This document shows positions 1-7,311 of a stretch of 42,606 nucleotides of DNA, piece by piece (the first letter of the stretch is position 1; each line of letters starts with the position of its first letter). The position numbers were made by a program, and so were the translations under genes. The DNA is from CAYJPK01 sp964372035. Lineage in GTDB: Bacteria > Desulfobacterota > Desulfovibrionia > Desulfovibrionales > Desulfovibrionaceae. The notes under the pieces are model-generated. The model was not told the origin of the DNA, did not search any database, and was given only the letters and a program-made list of their open reading frames with translations. The stretch spans positions 1 to 42,606 of the forward strand of contig CAYJPK010000009.1 in NCBI GenBank assembly GCA_964372035.1. Reading direction: 5' to 3'.

Positions 1-1
1 C

Positions 2-49
2 TTTTTCAGTACCGACTATCTAGTGCATTTTAAAAATAGTAAATACTAA
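2..49 (+). CDS. 3' end of an unknown gene running in from the left edge
   Basis: One frame is open from the window edge and stops at TAA (47-49). It reads FFSTDYLVHFKNSKY at the C-terminus. The stop lies immediately before a strong intrinsic terminator, which is the usual position for a gene end and is the main support. Fifteen residues are too few to assign a family, and an open frame this short could occur by chance. Confidence 0.4.
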   Translation, partial: FFSTDYLVHFKNSKY

Positions 50-83
50 AAAAGCTTTGAGTTTATTGGCTCAAAGCTTTTTT
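48..83 (+). terminator. Rho-independent terminator, probably bidirectional
   Basis: The arm AAAAAAGCTTTGAG (48-61) pairs perfectly with CTCAAAGCTTTTTT (70-83) across an 8-nt loop. The U-rich end of the right arm gives the T tract on the plus strand, and the A run at the left arm would do the same on the minus strand. It closes the transcription unit entering from the left edge. Confidence 0.85.
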
Positions 84-430
84 AATTTGTTAAAATGGTA
101 ATAAATTTTTTTGCGTGCTTTTTAAGAAAATTGCGGAATAAATAACCCTTTTATAGTATTTTAAGTTGACAGAACTACCGTCAACTTAAGCAACGACACA
201 CTTTCTCCAGCACTTATGCTTTCGCAGTGATTGCCTGCCCTAAATTAAGCCCTTATAAAAGCCTCATAGGGTTTAAAATTTTAGCTATATTGAATTAACT
301 AAACCTTAAACGAACTAAGTTATTAATTTTTCATAAATTCCAAGATTTTTCTTGGCTCAAAATTCACGAAAATCCTAAGCTATTTTTCTAGCTAAATTAA
401 GTATATATCCTCAAAAAAATAAAATTATTA
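84..430. other. Intergenic stretch without a recognised gene
   Basis: No credible gene is seen here. It holds the palindrome at 161-189 and two further small dyads: CCAAGA/TCTTGG (340-355, 4-nt loop) and AGCTA/TAGCT (379-394). Otherwise it is AT-rich spacer between the terminator at 48-83 and the promoter region at 431-464. Confidence 0.6.
161..189. repeat. Palindromic repeat, copy 1
   Basis: TTAAGTTGAC (161-170) and GTCAACTTAA (180-189) are perfect inverted arms around a 9-nt centre. A closely related copy lies at 3499-3525; 23 of 27 shared positions match, including ACTAC in the centre. Both copies are intergenic, which fits a dispersed palindrome or a regulator-binding site. There is no T tract, so it is not an ordinary terminator. 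Confidence 0.7.
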
Positions 431-464
431 TTGACAAAGCGTGGTGTAGAAGTTACACTATAAT
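431..464 (+). promoter_or_regulatory. Candidate promoter with an internal dyad operator
   Basis: TTGACA (431-436) is a perfect -35 hexamer and TATAAT (459-464) a perfect -10 hexamer, but they are 22 bp apart. With 17-bp spacing the -10 would be TACACT (454-459). Between the hexamers lies the inverted repeat GTGTA-GAAGT-TACAC (444-458). A long spacer carrying a dyad is reminiscent of MerR-type activated promoters, although those usually have 19-20 bp. It would drive the small gene at 512 and probably the two genes after it. Confidence 0.55.
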
Positions 465-511
465 TATGTGAAGAATTATGTTTTTGGCTTTAACTAAATG
501 TGAGGTTCAAA

Positions 512-778
512 ATGGGCACAAGAAATATTAGTCGGAAGGATTTTTTACGCTTTAATTTTTTGCGAAATAATGCGCAAACAGAACCCGCTTTTAACCCTCA
601 AGCAGAGTCTTTTGACTCGTCAGATTATAATGGTTTAGACTCGTTTAGTTATGGTCAGCCTGAACTACTCCCAGAGTTTCGTTCCCTTGCTAAATTTGTA
701 AATGATGGCTCGAAAAATAGTGATGAAATCCAAAAAGAAGAAATTGAAACCATAACAAAATTATGGACTCAAAAATAG
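512..778 (+). CDS. Small protein of unknown function with a Tat-like SRKDFLR motif
   Basis: An 88-residue protein. The ATG at 512 is preferred because GTGAGG (500-505) makes a good ribosome site 6 nt upstream; a GTG at 500 is in frame but overlaps that site. The N-terminus has S-R-K-D-F-L-R, close to the twin-arginine consensus S-R-R-x-F-L-K, but no hydrophobic segment follows, so it is not a working export signal by itself. The rest is polar and rich in Asp, Glu, Ser and Asn. It precedes a membrane protein and a Tat-exported hydrolase, so it may be a small partner or assembly factor for them. No family is recognised. Confidence 0.6.
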   Translation: MGTRNISRKDFLRFNFLRNNAQTEPAFNPQAESFDSSDYNGLDSFSYGQPELLPEFRSLAKFVNDGSKNSDEIQKEEIETITKLWTQK

Positions 779-878
779 TTTTTAGTAAATAATTTTTAAC
801 TAACAATTTAAATAAAATAAAATGTTTAGTTGGCAAGATGATTAGTTGATTTATAACCATTTTTTAGGGGAGGTCATT

Positions 879-2279
879 GTGTCTATGCAGATTAGTTATT
901 TAGAGGAACGCAAGCTTGTTAAACGTTGGAGTGGTCCTATTCCTGCCTTGGTCAACCTAGCGTTAACGCTGGTTATTTTTGCGATTACTTGGTGGATTTT
1001 CCAAGACCCTAGAGGTATTTTCCGTTTTTATACTCCTTATGTTGGGTATAACTATTGCCGCTGGTTCTTAATTATTTTAATTTGGATGGCTTATATCTTT
1101 AATTTCTGGCCATTTAAGCGTGAATGGGTTAAAGATACGCACCCAATTATTAAGGGTACTGTTTTAACTTTTGTGGCAGTTGCAGTTATGCTTTTAGTTA
1201 TTGAAGGCTTTTTTGAAGGCTTACTAGGCAACTTTGCACTTCCTTATTTTAATCCTGAACAACTTCTTAAACTAGAGGGTATTACAGAATTTTATGCAGT
1301 TGAATATGCTGCACAAGCTAGCATGATGTTTGCGGTTATTGCATCATGGCTAAGTCCTGCTTGGCTAGTTTCTTTTGATGGTGAGCCATGGGCAAAAGAA
1401 AAGCAACCAGTTAAAGGCTTTAGTATTTTGATAGCAACTTTATTTTTCAGCTTTTTAATTTATTTTATGACTATGCATAACCACATGGGCATTTTATATT
1501 ATCCGTGGCAAGTATTTACAGCTATAACTCCGCCTTATTGGAGTGAAATGGCTCAAACAGTTTCAGCAAACTTCCACGTTGCTTGGATTATGTGTTGTAC
1601 TGTTGTTGTATGGCTTATGGAAGGCATTTGGGAACGCTATCCATTTGCGTTAATTAAAAACACTTGGTTAAGACGCTTTTCAACTTTCTTTGGAATTATT
1701 GCAATTTCAATTGCGATTTGTGCATTTTTATGGTTTGTGCAAGAACTAATGTGGGGCGAGGCTATTCGTGGTCACCGTCGTGATGCTGCTCCTGATTGGC
1801 GTTGGTTGCACGTTGGCGAGCAGGCTATATTCTTCTTAGTTCCAGCTTTATTCTTACAATTCTATTGCGGTAACTGGCCAAATAAATTCAGTACACCTGT
1901 AAATATTTTAGTTAGAACTGCTATTGTTATTGTTGGCGGTATTGCTCTTACTTGCCTTTATTATATGTATGCACATAATTTCTTAGGCACTCAAAAAGGT
2001 TTCTCACATCCTCAACAATTCCCTATGATTCCTATGATTTGGCTGATTAATATTTGGCTTGTAAATCACTGGTTCATGGATAACTGGCCAGGTTGGCGCA
2101 TGGAAACTAAGAGTGTTGCAGAAATTGAAGCAGAAGAACATGAGCGTATGCTTAGAAATACATGGAGCCCAGCAATGGCACCTGGCATGGTAACTGGTGT
2201 AGTTGTAGGCGTTGTGGCTTACTTTGCTGTTATTTCGCTTATTCCAATGATTAGTAGCTCATTTACCTTGGTACAATAG
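879..2279 (+). CDS. Polytopic inner-membrane protein, unknown function
   Basis: About 466 residues with roughly eleven hydrophobic segments, many rich in Trp, Phe and Tyr (for example the ITWWIF, LIWMAYIFNFW and CTVVVWLMEGIW regions). The GTG at 879 is preferred because AGGGGAGG (866-873) lies 5 nt upstream; the ATG at 885 is the alternative. The C-terminal part has a soluble stretch of charged residues before a last membrane helix. It sits 9 nt ahead of the Tat-exported metallo-beta-lactamase-fold gene, whose ribosome site overlaps this stop codon, so the two are surely co-transcribed and may form a complex at the periplasmic face. No named family is recognised; a carrier or a membrane anchor for the hydrolase are both possible. 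Confidence 0.85.
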   Translation: MSMQISYLEERKLVKRWSGPIPALVNLALTLVIFAITWWIFQDPRGIFRFYTPYVGYNYCRWFLIILIWMAYIFNFWPFKREWVKDTHPIIKGTVLTFVAVAVMLLVIEGFFEGLLGNFALPYFNPEQLLKLEGITEFYAVEYAAQASMMFAVIASWLSPAWLVSFDGEPWAKEKQPVKGFSILIATLFFSFLIYFMTMHNHMGILYYPWQVFTAITPPYWSEMAQTVSANFHVAWIMCCTVVVWLMEGIWERYPFALIKNTWLRRFSTFFGIIAISIAICAFLWFVQELMWGEAIRGHRRDAAPDWRWLHVGEQAIFFLVPALFLQFYCGNWPNKFSTPVNILVRTAIVIVGGIALTCLYYMYAHNFLGTQKGFSHPQQFPMIPMIWLINIWLVNHWFMDNWPGWRMETKSVAEIEAEEHERMLRNTWSPAMAPGMVTGVVVGVVAYFAVISLIPMISSSFTLVQ

Positions 2280-2288
2280 GAGATTTTT

Positions 2289-3446
2289 ATGTGTGCAATG
2301 AATAGACGTGATTTTGTTAAAGGAGCTGCTATTGGCGTTGGCGTTGGTGCAGTTGGTGCTATGGGCGCTTTTTCCTACTCACCAATGCGTAATGTTTATT
2401 TACCTGAAACAACACGTAAAATGGCAGATATTGGCGTTTGTAAATCAGTAAAGGTAACAAATATTTCAGAAACTAGTTGGTTTGATAATACAACCTTTAT
2501 GCAAGATGTAACAGGCGCTGGCGGTCTTTTAGTTGACCAATACACATTTAACTGGGCTCCTTTTGGCAATTCAAAAGCTATTGGCAAAGGTACTTATGCT
2601 GATGGTATTGCTAAGATAAAGGATTATATTCCACGTGACCTTGAAAAAGCTTGGGCAATAGCTACTGAAAATTCAGTTCATGCTGAAAATGCTGGTGGTT
2701 ATGCTTGCTTAATTGAAATTGAAGGTCTTGATGGTAAAATCACAAAATATTTAATGGATACTGGTTGGTCATATGAATGGATGGATAAGAGCTTTCAGCG
2801 TGAGGGCATTGACAAAATGCTTGCAGATAACGATATTGAAGCCTTAATTCTTACCCATGAGCATATGGATCACTTCTGGGGTTTTCCTGTAACCATGAAA
2901 TATAATCCAAATATACACGTATATCACCCTGCGGCTTTTTATGCTGAAGGTAAGGATTATATTAAGAAATCTGGTCACGTTGGCAAAACGACAGAATTAA
3001 AACCTGGCTTAACTAAGATTCAAGATGGCGTTGCACTATATGACTTTGACATTCCTATTATTTTTAGGGTATTTGGCGAAGCTTCATTGTATTGTAATGT
3101 TGAAAATGTTGGTCTAGTAAGTATTACTGGTTGTTGTCACCAAGGTATTATTTTATTTGCTGATACTGCGTATCGTGAGCTAAAATATGAAAATGACAGC
3201 TTCTATGGTCTTTATGGTGGGCTTCATATTTCTCCATTTGACGATTGGGATCCGAAATACGATGATTTAGTAATTGGACTTAAAAAATGGGATATTCAAA
3301 GAGTTGGCTGTAACCACTGTACAGGGCTTGTTACTGCAAATAAATTTGTGGACGCTGGCTATCCTGTTGTGCAAGGTTCAGCACGTTTTCGCTCTAAAAC
3401 TAACAATTACCTAGGAAATTCAGATACGATTACCTTCCCAGCGTAA
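2289..3446 (+). CDS. Tat-exported metallo-beta-lactamase-fold protein
   Basis: 385 residues. The N-terminus has the twin-arginine motif N-R-R-D-F-V-K followed by a Gly/Ala-rich hydrophobic stretch, so export folded to the periplasm is predicted. The metal-binding motif HEHMDH lies near residues 191-196. TGCCHQG (about 280) and CNHCTG (about 340) match the TGCSHxG and HCTG signatures of the MJ0301-like branch, named after an archaeal dihydropterin-type phosphate synthase; that name is a family label, not a proven activity. An AGGAG overlapping the previous gene's stop sets the ATG at 2289. The extra cysteines beside the usual histidines are notable. It probably works with the preceding membrane protein. 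Confidence 0.85.
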   Translation: MCAMNRRDFVKGAAIGVGVGAVGAMGAFSYSPMRNVYLPETTRKMADIGVCKSVKVTNISETSWFDNTTFMQDVTGAGGLLVDQYTFNWAPFGNSKAIGKGTYADGIAKIKDYIPRDLEKAWAIATENSVHAENAGGYACLIEIEGLDGKITKYLMDTGWSYEWMDKSFQREGIDKMLADNDIEALILTHEHMDHFWGFPVTMKYNPNIHVYHPAAFYAEGKDYIKKSGHVGKTTELKPGLTKIQDGVALYDFDIPIIFRVFGEASLYCNVENVGLVSITGCCHQGIILFADTAYRELKYENDSFYGLYGGLHISPFDDWDPKYDDLVIGLKKWDIQRVGCNHCTGLVTANKFVDAGYPVVQGSARFRSKTNNYLGNSDTITFPA

Positions 3447-3453
3447 TAAAAAT

Positions 3454-3489
3454 TAAGTAGGGCAGTGCTTGGTGGCATTGTCCTACTTA
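3454..3489 (+). terminator. Strong hairpin after the hydrolase gene
   Basis: TAAGTAGGGCAGTGC (3454-3468) and GCATTGTCCTACTTA (3475-3489) pair along all 15 positions as RNA, counting two G-U wobbles, around a 6-nt loop. It begins 7 nt after the stop codon of the Tat hydrolase. No real U tract follows, so it may act as an mRNA 3'-end stabiliser or a weak terminator. The wobbles fall on G residues of the plus-strand RNA, which suggests that this strand's transcript is the selected form. Confidence 0.6.
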
Positions 3490-3498
3490 GAACTAGTT

Positions 3499-3525
3499 TA
3501 AGTTGACATCACTACTGTTAACTTA
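3499..3525. repeat. Palindromic repeat, copy 2
   Basis: TAAGTTGACA (3499-3508) and TGTTAACTTA (3516-3525) are inverted arms with one G-U type mismatch and a TCACTAC centre. It resembles the palindrome at 161-189. It lies 40 nt upstream of the GTPase gene, so an operator role is possible. It contains TTGACA, but no good -10 hexamer sits at the correct distance. Confidence 0.65.
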
Positions 3526-3564
3526 TGGAATAACAATAAAAAACTCCTAATAAAGTGAGAATAC

Positions 3565-5397
3565 ATGGATTTAAATAAGCTTTTTCCGCCTTCTACTTTT
3601 GAGTTAAATACAGATTATCCTTCTGGCATGAAAATCTTGCAAGCAGCAATTAATCAATTACATTTTGAAAGGAGAAAGGCTAGAAATATCGGCTTTCGTG
3701 GACTTCGTGTATTTCACAATCTTGAAATGCAAGGTTGGACTTGCAAAATCTTAAATTCAGAGCTTGTTTTTGCCCTCGTTTACCTTGGAGAACTCGAAGA
3801 TAAGACTTTAATTCCACTTGAACTAAGTGAGGCGGGTAAGGCGTCAAGCTGGTCGCACTTTGCACTTTTAGGCTTTCCGGAAAAAGATTCTGAGCTTTTA
3901 GAAACTTATCCTCTTGATGCAATAAGCATTTCATCAAATGAGGATTATGAAGCTAGGGTTCGTGACTTTGCTTTTGCTAGTTATGAATGTATGCCCTTTC
4001 AACTTGCTTCATTATTTTTAGGTGTAAACTGTGATAATAATAAAACAATTAAAGGTGATGCCTCACTGACTATATTGCTAGAAGCAAAGGAACTTTTACG
4101 CACGATCGCCCTAGATGGCTTTAGCTATGAGCTTGATGGTGTTAAAGAATGGTTGATTATGCCAAACGGGGAAGATTCAAAGATTGAAGCTTATAAGTTG
4201 ATAGAGCCTTTGTTTGATACCTTTGTCCGTACGCTTGGAGCTGTTCTAGCTGATGATGAGCAAAAAAAGACAGTAAATTTGCATGAGTGTGATAGCTATA
4301 GTATTGCTTATCGTAATAATGGGGCAATTGAATATATAAATAATTCATCTAAGTTAAAGTATAAATCAGCAAGTTTTGGTAAGCTTTTAATAAAAGATGA
4401 AGCGTTTAGTGCAAATTGTGAATTTGATATGCAGCTTGAAAAAGAATTTCGTGACGACATGCCACTTATTCACATAATTTCAGGCTTTTTAGGTTCTGGC
4501 AAAACGACATTTTTGCGGGAATGGCTATCTTATTTGCAGAACAAGGATATTTATTTTGGCGTAATTCAAAATGAATTTGGTCAAATTCCGCTTGATGCAA
4601 GCTTGTTAAAAGAAGATGCTGTTGTTGAGGCGCTTGATGAGGGCTGTGTATGTTGTTCACTTGCAGATGCCTTACTTCCTGGCGTGCAGAGAATTTTGGA
4701 AAAAATGCCAAATCAAGATATTTTGCTTGAGGCTAGTGGAGTTGCAAACCCTAATAATATCGTTGAAGCGCTCGAAGATTTAAATGATATAGCTAAGGTC
4801 GGCTTAGTTATTTCAGTTAGTGATGCTAAATTATTATCTGAACATCTTGAATTTACTGAAAATAAGCTAAAGCTAAATCCAATTCAAAGTGCTCAAATTG
4901 AATTTGTCGATGTCGTAGTTTTAAATAAAATTGACCTAGTTGATGAAACTACATTGCAAAACATAAAACAAGCAATTCAAAATAAAAATAAAAATTGCTT
5001 GATTCTTAGCTCTTCCTTTGGTCGTATAAGCTTTGCGATGTTAGATAAAATTTGGGATAAGCTTCAATTAAAAAAGAAAAATATGCAAAAATCACTATTA
5101 AAGCCTTTTAATGCCCATGCAACACATAGTGATAATTCTGACAAGGCATATTCAAGCTTTACCATGTATTTCAATGATAAAAAGCAAGAAAAAGAGATAG
5201 AGGAATTGATTATAAATTCAAATGCAGTTCGTGCAAAGGGTATAGTTGCCATGGCAAATGGGAATTTTGTTGTGCAACATGCTTCTTCAATTACGAATTT
5301 AACGCCAACTTATTTTGAGCTTGATGAAAAGGATAATTACCTTGTCTTTATTGGTAATGAGTTAAACCGGGAATTTTTAGAGAAATACTCAAGCTAA
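3565..5397 (+). CDS. COG0523/CobW-type GTPase with a long unknown N-terminal domain
   Basis: 610 residues. The C-terminal half is a P-loop GTPase of the COG0523 group: Walker A GFLGSGKTT near residues 307-315, the metal-binding GCVCCS motif (CxCC) near 358-363, NKID near 453, and a CobW C-terminal domain to the end. These proteins act in the cytoplasm as zinc, cobalt or other metal chaperones or cofactor insertases. The first 300 residues match no domain I know, and the usual family length is only 320-420 residues, so this is a fusion. The last two codons (AGC-TAA) are the start of a 19-bp tandem repeat that continues into the gap. The following exbB-exbD-tonB genes fit a role in metal supply. 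Confidence 0.85.
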   Translation: MDLNKLFPPSTFELNTDYPSGMKILQAAINQLHFERRKARNIGFRGLRVFHNLEMQGWTCKILNSELVFALVYLGELEDKTLIPLELSEAGKASSWSHFALLGFPEKDSELLETYPLDAISISSNEDYEARVRDFAFASYECMPFQLASLFLGVNCDNNKTIKGDASLTILLEAKELLRTIALDGFSYELDGVKEWLIMPNGEDSKIEAYKLIEPLFDTFVRTLGAVLADDEQKKTVNLHECDSYSIAYRNNGAIEYINNSSKLKYKSASFGKLLIKDEAFSANCEFDMQLEKEFRDDMPLIHIISGFLGSGKTTFLREWLSYLQNKDIYFGVIQNEFGQIPLDASLLKEDAVVEALDEGCVCCSLADALLPGVQRILEKMPNQDILLEASGVANPNNIVEALEDLNDIAKVGLVISVSDAKLLSEHLEFTENKLKLNPIQSAQIEFVDVVVLNKIDLVDETTLQNIKQAIQNKNKNCLILSSSFGRISFAMLDKIWDKLQLKKKNMQKSLLKPFNAHATHSDNSDKAYSSFTMYFNDKKQEKEIEELIINSNAVRAKGIVAMANGNFVVQHASSITNLTPTYFELDEKDNYLVFIGNELNREFLEKYSS

Positions 5398-5563
5398 ACA
5401 AAAGTGGCNNNNNNNNNNNNNNNNNNNNNNNNNNNNNNNNNNNNNNNNNNNNNNNNNNNNNNNNNNNNNNNNNNNNNNNNNNNNNNNNNNNNNNNNNNNN
5501 NNNNNNNNAGCTAAACAAAAGTGGCAAAGCTAAACAAAAGTGGCAAAGCTAAACAAAAGTGGC
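5392..5563. repeat. 19-bp tandem repeat array interrupted by an assembly gap
   Basis: The unit AGCTAAACAAAAGTGGCAA occurs once before the gap (5392-5408, last two bases cut) and three times after it (5509-5527, 5528-5546, 5547-5563, the last diverging at its end). The first copy contains the AGC-TAA end of the GTPase gene, so the array seems to have grown from that gene's 3' end. True copy number is unknown because the assembly breaks inside the array. A short CCA/CTA triplet run (5568-5585) follows. Confidence 0.9.
5409..5508. other. Assembly gap (100 N) inside a tandem repeat
   Basis: One hundred N characters, a conventional placeholder for a gap of unknown length. Both edges fall within the 19-bp repeat array, so the missing sequence is most simply further repeat copies. 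Confidence 0.95.
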
Positions 5564-5600
5564 TAAGCCACCACCACCACTACTACAAAAGGGATTTGTT

Positions 5601-6206
5601 ATGGATTTTTTTGAACAAGGCGGATTTATGATGTATCCGCTACTGGCTTTATCGTTATTTGCCTGTACTATAATAATAGAGCGATTTTTGTTTTATTCAT
5701 CTTTTAGCATGGCGGAAAATCCTGATGGTAAGGTTGATTATTCAAAATTAGAATTATCACAGCTAAAAGAAATAATTAATAAAAATAATTTTATTTCGCA
5801 AGCTAGATTTGAAGATTATAAAGCTTTATTATTGTCAGACTTGCAAGATAAGGGCAAGGAATCCTTACTTTATAATGAGGCTGATAATATATTAGCCAAG
5901 TGCGGGTTTGGTTTAAACATGTTGAATACTATCGTAAGAGTTGCGCCACTTATGGGTCTTTTAGGTACTGTTATTGGCATGATTGATACCTTTTCAACTC
6001 TTGCATATCAAGAAAGCGGTGTGGATATTGGATTATTAGCTGATGGTATTTGGCAAGCCTTAATAACAACAGCAACTGGGTTAGTAATTGCTATTTTTGC
6101 TCTTTTTCCATTTCAGTATTACGCAAATAAGAAAAAAAAGGTCGCTGAAAAGCTGGAAGCTTTAGCAAGAATCTCGCTTGCATATTCAGATGAGCAAGTC
6201 AGTTAG
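5601..6206 (+). CDS. exbB: ExbB/TolQ/MotA-family proton channel subunit
   Basis: 201 residues starting with MDFFEQGGFMMYPLLALS, the typical N-terminal helix of ExbB. A second hydrophobic region (APLMGLLGTVIGMIDTF) carries the family's conserved G-L-L-G-T-V-x-G-M motif, and a third helix follows (ALITTATGLVIAIFALF). The ATG at 5601 with AAGGGA upstream is chosen over an in-frame GTG at 5559, which would add translated repeat sequence. With ExbD it forms the inner-membrane motor that passes proton-motive energy to TonB. ExbB is distinguished from TolQ only by the neighbouring exbD and tonB-like genes. Confidence 0.88.
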   Translation: MDFFEQGGFMMYPLLALSLFACTIIIERFLFYSSFSMAENPDGKVDYSKLELSQLKEIINKNNFISQARFEDYKALLLSDLQDKGKESLLYNEADNILAKCGFGLNMLNTIVRVAPLMGLLGTVIGMIDTFSTLAYQESGVDIGLLADGIWQALITTATGLVIAIFALFPFQYYANKKKKVAEKLEALARISLAYSDEQVS

Positions 6207-6213
6207 GTGCAAT

Positions 6214-6630
6214 ATGTTTAAATTATTAAAAAATAATGATGAAAGCGAATCGCTAGACATAACACCCTTGATAGATGTTGTTTTTATCTTGTTGATATTT
6301 TTCATTATTGCTTCTGCATTTGCTGTACGTGGTTTAGATATGAACGTGCCGGCTGCAAAGTCTTCACGCATAATTTCTGGACGCACGGTTGAAATTCGCC
6401 TTGATGAATTTGGAAATATCTTTGCTGAAAATGTGGCTCTTGATAAGGAGGAGTTAAAATATTTTATTCAAAAAACTTCGCACGGTTTTGTTGAGTTTCC
6501 AGGGCAAATGGTATTAAAAGCGCACCCAAAAGCACCCGCAGAATCACTTATTTATGTAGTTGATGAAGTAAAAAAACAGAGTGTTGAAAAAATTATTATT
6601 GCCACCTCTGACCCTAAAGATGATAAATAA
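6214..6630 (+). CDS. exbD: ExbD/TolR-family biopolymer transport protein
   Basis: 138 residues: a short cytoplasmic N-terminus, a single membrane helix containing the key Asp (ITPLIDVVFILLIFFIIAS), and a periplasmic domain. The Asp in PLIDVVF is the conserved proton-carrying residue of the family. The ATG at 6214 has AGGTG just upstream; TTG at 6178 and ATG at 6190 are in frame but overlap exbB. It begins 7 nt after exbB and is clearly in its operon. Confidence 0.88.
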   Translation: MFKLLKNNDESESLDITPLIDVVFILLIFFIIASAFAVRGLDMNVPAAKSSRIISGRTVEIRLDEFGNIFAENVALDKEELKYFIQKTSHGFVEFPGQMVLKAHPKAPAESLIYVVDEVKKQSVEKIIIATSDPKDDK

Positions 6631-6660
6631 AATCTTTAATCTAATATAAGGTATATTAAA

Positions 6661-7176
6661 ATGACAAAGAATGAAAGAATGGGAACAGCCTTAGCAATAG
6701 CTTTTTTCTTGCATTTCTTGTTACTTATATCATCTTTTAATTATGATTTTAGCTCTGATTCTAATATTCCAAGTTCAATAGAACTTGAGCTTGAAACTTC
6801 AATGATTGAAAGTAGTTCTGAAAGTTCTTTGAATTTAGCTGAAGACGGATTAAGCGATGAAGAAAGGAAGATGCAAAATGAGCGAAGGCTTGCCATGCAA
6901 ACTTTCATTAAAGAAATTCAAGCTGAAATTCATAGACATAGACTAAATCTTGGAAATAAAAAACTTATTGGCATTGCTTGGTATTATTTTCAAATAAAAA
7001 ACGATTCTTCCTTCACAAATATTACGCTTGAAAAAAGCTCTGGCAATGCTCTTTTAGATAAAGATGCCAGAAATGCTATACAGCTAGCCTCAAAAAAAAT
7101 TAAACGTCCAAAAATACTAGGCAATGACAGCCTAGGCATATTAATTCCGATAAAATATCAATATGCACTGCATTGA
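6661..7176 (+). CDS. TonB-like energy transducer, short
   Basis: 171 residues with a single N-terminal membrane anchor (about residues 8-25) and a C-terminal domain that includes SSGNALLDKDARNAIQLA, typical of the TonB C-terminal fold. It would span the periplasm and couple the ExbB/ExbD motor to outer-membrane receptors. It lacks the Pro/Lys-rich periplasmic linker usual in TonB; instead there is a short Ser/Glu-rich segment and a charged helical stretch. No TonB-dependent receptor is present nearby, so its partner is elsewhere. A TolA-like role is less likely but possible. Confidence 0.75.
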   Translation: MTKNERMGTALAIAFFLHFLLLISSFNYDFSSDSNIPSSIELELETSMIESSSESSLNLAEDGLSDEERKMQNERRLAMQTFIKEIQAEIHRHRLNLGNKKLIGIAWYYFQIKNDSSFTNITLEKSSGNALLDKDARNAIQLASKKIKRPKILGNDSLGILIPIKYQYALH

Positions 7177-7237
7177 TTGACAAGGATTAAAATTATTTTA
7201 AAAAATAAACATTAAAAATTCAGTTCATTTTAAAAAG

Positions 7238-7265
7238 TTGACAGGTATTTTTGTTGTGATATTAT
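7238..7265 (+). promoter_or_regulatory. Candidate sigma-70 promoter for the ABC exporter
   Basis: TTGACA (7238-7243) and TATTAT (7260-7265) are separated by 16 bp. Transcription would start near 7272, about 40 nt before the ABC exporter gene. It is the best hexamer pair in the AT-rich spacer after tonB. Confidence 0.5.
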
Positions 7266-7311
7266 CAATTTCCTGTATTAATTTCAAATGACTTCGATTG
7301 ACATATAAAAA

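Noticed and set aside
166..194. TTGACA inside the first palindrome as a promoter
   Set aside because: No acceptable -10 hexamer occurs 16-18 bp downstream, and the hexamer is explained by the palindrome's own symmetry.
5392..5563. Possible CRISPR array
   Set aside because: The 19-bp units are directly adjacent without unique spacers and there are no cas genes. It is a plain tandem repeat.
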